Shown in pieces: positions 57,971 through 64,000 of a stretch of 64,000 bases of DNA (its first letter is position 1; each line of letters opens with the position of its first letter). Under the pieces are notes generated by a model. It was not told where the DNA came from. It did not search any database and saw only the letters and a list, made by a program, of their open reading frames with translations. Location of the stretch: contig NC_079886.1 in NCBI RefSeq assembly GCF_029227915.1, positions 8,866,001-8,930,000 on the forward strand. The letters run 5' to 3'. The translations under genes were made by a program, and so were the position numbers. This DNA is from Hydractinia symbiolongicarpus. Its lineage: Eukaryota > Cnidaria > Hydrozoa > Anthoathecata > Hydractiniidae.

Positions 57971-58398
57971 CTTGTTAAATAAAACTTTAGCTTAGTTTAA
58001 AACCAAGTTAGTTCCCAGAGAAGTAGGATGCAGTGTTTGTCGATATGACATAAAAAGTACTGACTCGCCTTACCCCGGCCTAATTAAAAACGTGATAATT
58101 ATATATTTATAATTTACAATTATCAAGTATTTATAATATCAAACGGCTATAAAAGTTGGGAAATTGCCACTTTTGCCGACGTTTTACTTATAGAAATTGA
58201 ATTTTGAATACATCTGAGCTTTTAAGGAGCCATCATTAATCTGATGGAAGAACGCTTGGTCAATTTCTTCACCCCCTCGTCATTGTCTCACATATAGATA
58301 GTTTGAACTCTATCATTGTTAGTACATTTAGAATGAAGCTGGGGTTACGCTTTAGATCATTGACTGGAAATTTATTTTTCGTAATATTGTTTAATTTG
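56615..58398 (+). repeat. Segmental duplication of 53927-55377
   Basis: Both ends are sharp: inside an exon on the left, and after GTAATATTGTTTAATTT on the right. Exons and most introns and flank are nearly identical. The difference in length comes mainly from extra intron sequence at 57350-57740. Confidence 0.85.
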
Positions 58399-59400
58399 GA
58401 AGCAACTAGTTTACAAGATTAAGCCACAAAAAGACTCGTGAAATTCTTTAAATTGAATACAAAATGTCTGAATTGCCTCTTTAAATTCACCTTGTTGGTG
58501 ATACAAAAACAATATCTGACTTGCCTGAGTTCAACGTGTTATTAGCAGCACGTAAATTATTTTTATTTGCATCTAACTAAATTTAACCAAAACAATGCCT
58601 TACTAGCCGAATTTCAACATCTTTGTGACGCTTCAAAAGATGAAATATTAAGAACATACTTAGAACAAGCCTTTGGAGGAAGTGTTCTTGAGACAAAAAT
58701 GCTTGAAAACAGCATTTCTTTCAAAGTGTTTCAAAATGAAAATTAACTACTGAAGAGCAACTACTGCCTCGTTTTGAATTGAGCGCAATGGTAACCGAAT
58801 TCCAATGGAGCTTATCAAAACTTGACTCCGTTGATAGATGTGCCATTTTGAGTCTCGTGAGACATAATCACCTTTGTTAATTGTATGAAAACGAGGAAGT
58901 CGTTACCCGTTGCTCGTAACGTAATTTATGAAAAGGTCTATCCATCCAAAATTTCCCTCAAAGTCACATCATAGTTAATAATACTAATGACATTTTGATG
59001 GAGAACGTTGTTATCATTTTAATCTCTAGTTTCACTATCACTCTCCTCCACAATTTTACGTCAAGTATTTTTCTTTACATGCCATGACATGTCAAAAGTG
59101 AAACATAGCCCAGTTAGTGCATCAAATTGGATGTTTTATGTGTTGTTTTTTAAAGTATATCGTATCAAACTGAAAGTTCCATATCGAGATTGTTTTAAGA
59201 GTTTGAGAAAAACTTTTGTTTTTAATTGCAGCTGCCTTTGGAAAGAGAAAACACCCAAGGAAGAAATAATTGTAACATCCACAGAACCGATGAAAAAACT
59301 TTGAAAGTGCAGGTGCTAAATTGGCAGAGGTTTAAAGACAGAAGAAGGAATTTTTTGGATACAATTTTGGGGACAAAGATCAGGTAAATTTCCTTCCAAA
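57971..59400. other. Intergenic; duplicated flank, then unique sequence
   Basis: After 58398 the sequence is unique. Frames near 58560-58750 (for example an NQNNALLAEFQHLCDASKD-like reading) are short and broken. The open frame just before 59411 runs back in frame to a stop at 59333, so a longer N-terminus for the next gene is possible. Confidence 0.35.
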
Positions 59401-59410
59401 ACATAGAGAG

Positions 59411-60928
59411 ATGGAAGTCCCTAAAAAAAGTATTGGCACCACACCTATTCTTGATGATGACGTTATCCAGTATCGAAAACTGGCTCAATCATTGGTGGAA
59501 AGCCTCATGCAACATGTCGTCTCCAAAGATCAAACCCTTGCTGAGTACAAAATCTTTATGTCCGGGAGTACAGCTGAGAATGTCCGAGTTGGAAATCCCT
59601 ATGAGATGGACTTTCTCATTCAATACGATATTGACGTTAGATCGGTTGAGGAAGTTCCCGGATACAAAGGCTTTGTTTACATCACTCCGGATTCGACCAA
59701 ATTCCATCAACAGCAGACCGACTCTGGTTTATTGAGCTCCGATCAAATCATGTTCCGATTGCTCTTTCTTCTTTTTCATTATACTCAAGATGTGACTAGA
59801 CACCAGAAAGAAGATCCTTTCCTGGAGCTAGATGCTCGTTTTCACTTCAACAGTAAAGATAAGAACCAGCTCCACGTGTCAAACTTTCGGCGGGTATCAA
59901 GTCTCGGTGCTGCTTTGCCCTTCCGGGTGATACAACCCAAAATTCATCAAACTACGAATAACGAATCAATCGATGTGGTTCCTTCATTTTATTTGAATGG
60001 TTATTGGCCAGCATCGGCTGATGAATGGAAAGAGAAATACAAGAACAAGTTGGATAAGGAAACATATGATTTTATTTTACAGCATGGAGTTTCGGCAGTT
60101 TGTAAAACTCCAGACCAGAAAGATGACGCAATCATAGATTCATCTTTGGCGTTTCGCTTGTCTTTCTCGCGCGCCGAGACGAAGCTAATGGAAGGGGTCA
60201 CTGGTGAGCAGAAAGAGGCTTATAGATGCTTAAAGATTTTACGTGAAACTGAACTAACTGATTATCAGTTCTTTGGCTTGGATATCGGTGATGTGTTGAA
60301 GAAAAGGTTCACGTCATACCATTTGAAATCTTTATTTTTTTCACTGACGTCATCGAATGATGTGACGTCATCAGGTGGTGTGACGTCGACGAATGATGTG
60401 ACGTCGACGAATGATGTGACGTCATCGAACGATGTGACGTCATCAACTGATGTGACGTCATCAACTGATGTGACGTCGTCCAACGATGACAAACAAAGCG
60501 CCTCAGAGTGGTTTGTCATGCTTTTAAATGAAGTCATCAAAAGTCTGGCTAATCGAGAAATCCGACACTATTTTATCTCTGGCATCAATCTCCTTGACAA
60601 CGTATCGATGGAGGAGGAATTAAGAAGGATTTTCCAATCAAATTGGATGCGAATGGACCTCCCATTCTACAATCCGCCTAAAAAATTCACCGATTTTGGG
60701 AAAGATTACAAGAAAAGTACTTCGTTTGAGTGGTTTTATCGCTACAAACGTTATTTGGTGCCCTCCGAATACCTCATCCAAGTCAATGATTATTGGCTGG
60801 TTGAGCTCGATACCTGTATGCTCTTAAAGAAAATATTCGAAAATGCTCTGCACAGTCATCGCTTATCAAGTTTGTCAAAATTGCAACAAAAATGTCAGTA
60901 TAAAGACACATTTGAATTACTATTGTGA
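59411..60928 (+). CDS. Intronless Mab-21/cGAS-like nucleotidyltransferase (cGLR candidate)
   Basis: A single open frame of 505 aa. Residues 50-73 show the nucleotidyltransferase signature: G52-S53, then GNPYEMDFLIQYD with Glu65 and Asp67 as metal ligands. The third acidic residue is Asp188 in ESIDVVPSFYL, followed by NGYWP. The C-terminal helical half has the usual Mab-21 markers FRLSFSRAETKLM (248-260), YRCLKILRE and YHLKSLFF. All three catalytic positions of cGAS-type enzymes are kept, so activity is plausible: synthesis of a cyclic dinucleotide or related second messenger on sensing a ligand. The cGAS zinc-ribbon thumb is not visible, which argues against the vertebrate DNA-sensing mode. 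An insert of DVTSS(N/T) repeats (about 317-362) interrupts the helical domain. Length is within the Mab-21 range. Start chosen as the first ATG; the frame extends upstream to 59336. AATAAA at 61078. Family is near-certain; cGLR function is inferred. Confidence 0.85.
   Translation: MEVPKKSIGTTPILDDDVIQYRKLAQSLVESLMQHVVSKDQTLAEYKIFMSGSTAENVRVGNPYEMDFLIQYDIDVRSVEEVPGYKGFVYITPDSTKFHQQQTDSGLLSSDQIMFRLLFLLFHYTQDVTRHQKEDPFLELDARFHFNSKDKNQLHVSNFRRVSSLGAALPFRVIQPKIHQTTNNESIDVVPSFYLNGYWPASADEWKEKYKNKLDKETYDFILQHGVSAVCKTPDQKDDAIIDSSLAFRLSFSRAETKLMEGVTGEQKEAYRCLKILRETELTDYQFFGLDIGDVLKKRFTSYHLKSLFFSLTSSNDVTSSGGVTSTNDVTSTNDVTSSNDVTSSTDVTSSTDVTSSNDDKQSASEWFVMLLNEVIKSLANREIRHYFISGINLLDNVSMEEELRRIFQSNWMRMDLPFYNPPKKFTDFGKDYKKSTSFEWFYRYKRYLVPSEYLIQVNDYWLVELDTCMLLKKIFENALHSHRLSSLSKLQQKCQYKDTFELLL
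60345..60488 (+). repeat. 18-bp coding tandem repeat built on TGACGTCA
   Basis: Eight in-frame units (TGACGTCATCGAATGATG and variants) encode DVTSSN/DVTSST/DVTSTN. Five carry the perfect palindrome TGACGTCA, the CRE/ATF consensus; three end in TGACGTCG. Confidence 0.95.
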
Positions 60929-61187
60929 ATCGACGTATTGGATCATTCGAAAAGTGGAAAAACCCCAATACATTTTTCTTTAGAACACTACGACCAGAAG
61001 AAGCCTTCGGATGTTCTTAAATTTTTTTTAATCAAGTCTTAGTTAAAATGTTCTTAAATCGTTCTTAATTTTACTGAAATAAATTCATTAAATAAAGTTA
61101 TTAGTAATTATACTGTGACTTTGAGGGAAAGTTTGGATTAACACCCCGATTTTCATTTTGAAACATTTTGAAATATCACGAACGTAA

Positions 61188-61336
61188 TATTTATACAATA
61201 ATAACTGGTTTGGAGGTCAATACGGGAAATTATTGACCGCAGCCGAAGTACAGACCGAGGTTGCGAGGTCTGTACGTAGGATAAGGTCAATATTTTCCGT
61301 ATTGACCGATAAAGCAGTTATTATTGTATAAATAAA
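61188..61336. mobile_element. Palindromic foldback element
   Basis: TTTATACAATAATAACTG at the left pairs with CAGTTATTATTGTATAAA at the right. Inside, GGTCAATACGGGAAATTATTGACC-like and GGTCAATATTTTCCGTATTGACC-like sequences pair again, and an inner CAGACC...GGTCTG closes the stem. More TATTGAC words at 61618-61675 suggest a longer decayed element. It lies in the 3' flank of the Mab-21-like gene. Confidence 0.6.
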
Positions 61337-61780
61337 CCGACACAACAGTTATATTATTGTGTTTATTTACTGGTTAGTCTCTCTTAATGCTTTTGATTAC
61401 AAGAAAGTGACATTCTTCCCTAATCTTTGATGAATTTTCGCTATTTCCTTTTGATGTTTTGCCCCCGATTTATTTGACGTCAACCCTATAGAAGAAGTCA
61501 TTGCAACGCTAATTCTTGAAATCGTGTTCAAACTGACGAAATATTTTAATGAAACAATTTCTATCATCGAAAATCTTTGTGAGTGTAGCCATCCCCTTGA
61601 AGTGGTCTTTACGGGATTATATTGACCACTTGAGAACCAATCAGAACAGCGGATTTGACTCGTATTGACTTAACCAGTTAATAACGCTTGATAGTAGTTT
61701 TTTACTAACGGATAGAGGATTTTAAAATTTAGTAGTGGTCCACCAAAGAATAAGTTTTCCCTCAAACACCATATATCAGG
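61337..61780. other. Intergenic
   Basis: No gene seen. It contains further TATTGACC/TATTGACTTAACC words that may mark the other end of the foldback element. Confidence 0.35.
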
Positions 61781-61784
61781 CATA

Positions 61785-62167
61785 GTGGTGTGGTGGACAT
61801 TGTTCTCAAATTTGTTCAGGAGGCCCCAGTTCGATTCCCACTGTGGAACTACGGCTCCCTTATAGCAAGTGAACGCACCTTCACCCGGGTCAACCCATGC
61901 CATGCGGGAGAAATATTGGGTACCATAACTCTGGTACAAGAGTGTGGGTAGATGTGTCAGATGTTGTGGTGTGTGATGGTACTCATGAGATTCTACGCCT
62001 GCGGGTTCAACATGCTCTTCCGCGTAGTTCGAATGTCACCATGGTATCTAAGCGTCGCGTGCTCAGAGCCGACAATGTCCGGAGAGAGCTATGCTTCCTA
62101 CTTGAAAAAGACGAATTCCTACTGCGAAAGGAGAAGCGAGTAGGACCCATTCTCCCATGGGGAGGGC

Positions 62168-62200
<33 letters not shown>

Positions 62201-62203
62201 AAA
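61785..62203 (+). mobile_element. tRNA-derived SINE, family A, with (TATC)n tail
   Basis: A tRNA-like head has B box GTTCGATTCC near 61831, then CACCCGGGTCAACCCATGCC shared with 53461-53700. A GC-rich body follows and it ends in a run of TATC tetramers at 62167-62200, a typical SINE tail. The open frame through it (61897-62289) is not a gene. Confidence 0.7.
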
Positions 62204-63150
62204 CACCATATGATACTTTGAATTCAAAGGTCACTTTTTTCGGGAACATACAGTATGTAGAGACTACCGGTTGTCTCGCAAAAAAGTGACTATTTTTGAT
62301 TTGATATTGTCAACAAACTAAGATATTTTTTTCATCAGTGTCCTCCACGGATGTGGACGATCATTTCTGTTTTCGCATAGCGAATTGAACTAAAAACCAG
62401 TATGTTTATGCAAAAAATTATAACTTTACGAAATCTGTATCGTTGCAAAAAAGCTAGGCAACAAAGAGCTGTTTTTGCTGAAAGTTGAAAGTGTGCTGTA
62501 CTTAAAAAGTCGTAAAAAAGATGCCCTCTTTTCTTTTGTTATGTTCGGGTGGGTGTGTGAGAATGAAATTATATGAAAGCGCAATGATGGTCTAGTAATT
62601 TGTCGTACTCTCTGAGGCCATTCAAGTTTTCCGTAGTAAAGCCTCTTAAACGAGTTTGTAGAACGAAGCATCGAGACAAACGTTTGTCTCTTTTATTCAA
62701 GTAATTTTTAAAGACTTTTGTACTAAAGAACGATAGGTCTCAATTTGGCATATCAATTATATGTATATAGTCTAGAGGCTAGATGTTCGTTTGTATTCTC
62801 TGTTCTTATAAATTGTCTGTTTTACCACCAAGCTTTTACCGATAAAAGGTATATAGGGTTATACTCAAAATGTCTCTGCAGAGAGCACTATGTGTTTTTT
62901 CTATGCACTATTTTGTGCACAACAAGTACTTCGATGTGTTTAATCGAAACAAATGTTAAACTGGAAACCGACAATTAAAACAAACCCTCTATGGAAATGA
63001 ATTTTGAAATTCCCGTAAATATGCGGTTTGGTATTAAAGGCAAAATTGTACCAAGACACTGCTTAAGCGATCGATTGATTGGTTTGAGAAATTTAGATCA
63101 ATTTTTCGTCGTGATTTTTCAAGAACATAGTAAGGAATAAAGAGACCAAC
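62204..63150. other. Intergenic or intron of the ABCA gene
   Basis: No exon recognised. Because the ABC transporter is read on the minus strand, this stretch may be its next intron; no following Walker B exon (LDEP) was found in it. Confidence 0.4.
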
Positions 63151-63380
63151 CTTCGAATCACCAATCAGAGCATTCCCAACCGACAATTTGCGTTTCATTC
63201 CACCGGACAGGTTCCGCGATGCAGCGTTCCGTTTATCGGACAGTCCGATAGATTTGATCATTCGGTTCACCTCTTCTTCGATTTTCTCTTCATTTTTCAT
63301 TCCTTTGAGCGTGGCAAAGAAAACGAGATGTTCTTCCACTGTCAGTGTGTCGAACAAGACGTTGTGTTGCGGACATATCC
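63151..63380 (-). CDS. ABCA-subfamily ABC transporter, one exon of a nucleotide-binding domain (partial)
   Basis: Read on the minus strand, an acceptor TTTATTTCAG is followed by 230 nt encoding (G)[18 protein letters not shown] with the Q-loop, then about 40 residues, the ABC signature [20 protein letters not shown], and a donor (AAG/GTTGGT). The CPQHNVLFD...LTVEEHL and [10 protein letters not shown] signatures are typical of ABCA lipid transporters. Walker A would be in the preceding exon (higher coordinates) and Walker B (LDEPTSG) in the next; neither lies clearly in the window. The exon has no stops and a good frame, so the gene is probably intact. It would be a multi-pass membrane lipid exporter or flippase. 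Confidence 0.85.
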
Positions 63381-64000
63381 CTGAAATAAAATGACGAATT
63401 ACTAGACCCCCATTGGCTTAATAATAAATAAAGCCATCCGATTGGTTGAATATGACGTAAAAAAGTTGCGCGACTTTGAAAAAAAGTTGAACAGTTGTCA
63501 ACTCTTTTGTCATAAAATATAAATCGAATTTTTGTCACACTATTTTCAGTCAGAATAAAAGGGACAAAGCGTTTGGTCATTAAGCGTTATAGTTCATTAA
63601 GGCTAGTCTAGCATCTAGACGACTAGAATTATAAAGGCTATAAAGTAAGGTAGACTAGGTACATAAAAATTTATTGACTATAAGAATATATATAGTCGTC
63701 TAGTAACTTTTGTACAAACTAAAAGTTTCATATCAGTTTTAATATGCTATTGTTGTTAAAATATATTTTCAGGGGGTTATGTTGGTAAAAGTTTGATTGG
63801 CAGCACTATATAGCAAAATGATTGGTCTAAAAAACAATCATTCAAAGAAAGAAAATCATAAACAAACAAACTATTTTTTTCTTTGTGTGTGTTTGTTATG
63901 AAAAATAACTGGAGACTCCTTTATCTGTTTATAAAGATCAACAAACAATTTTTTTCTTTGTTTCAAAGAAAAGGAAGAAAAGAAAAAGAGAGGTGTCGCC
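63381..64000. other. Window edge, probably an intron of the ABCA gene
   Basis: AT-rich, with runs such as AAACAAACAAAC and TTTTTTTCTTTG near 63850-63970. No Walker A exon was recognised before the end of the window. Confidence 0.4.

Noticed and set aside
61897-62289. 130-residue + strand frame
   Set aside because: It runs through a SINE and its TATC tail.

Overview
The window is from an AT-rich animal genome. Its genes have several small exons, GT..AG introns mostly in phase 1, microsatellite-rich introns, SINEs and decayed transposons. Gene content points to a cnidarian: chitin-binding (CBM14) proteins with a VWC-like tail, a two-domain secreted family with a GFYGEC motif, GAPR-1-like CAP proteins, an intronless Mab-21/cGAS-like gene and an ABCA exon. 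AG-acceptor-like sites directly before several start codons would fit a trans-splicing hydrozoan, but the species is not proven. No bacterial, CRISPR or phage-like content was seen.

Layout. (1) 1.6-31.3 kb: five genes on the + strand for secreted proteins built as signal peptide, linker, one or four CBM14 domains, and a 10-cysteine VWC-like domain. Three of them (9.9, 18.8 and 22.9 kb) are tandem duplicates that also share 1-2 kb of upstream sequence. The first carries a ~3.1 kb dead retroelement in intron 1. (2) 33.9-41.5 kb: two paralogous secreted genes. In one, an exon start and its splice acceptor have been copied into an 11-unit tandem array. The other gained an exon of eighteen 9-residue Pro/Thr repeats. 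(3) 41.5-50.4 kb: gene-poor. (4) 50.4-58.0 kb: a tandem-CAP gene (CAP1 keeps the family tetrad, CAP2 has lost it; the C-terminus is a CaaX box) followed by a recent 5'-truncated duplicate. (5) 59.4-60.9 kb: an intronless Mab-21/cGAS-like gene with an intact GS...ExD...D triad. (6) 63.15-63.38 kb, minus strand: one exon of an ABCA transporter that continues beyond the part seen.

The chitin-binding genes and the two GFYGEC genes are probably products of secretory or epithelial cells (periderm, mucus or capsule matrix); that is inferred from domains and secretion signals. All spliced models were built by hand from splice sites and phase. Each of the eight intron-containing full models sums to a multiple of three and ends in a stop, which supports them. 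None was checked against transcripts or databases.
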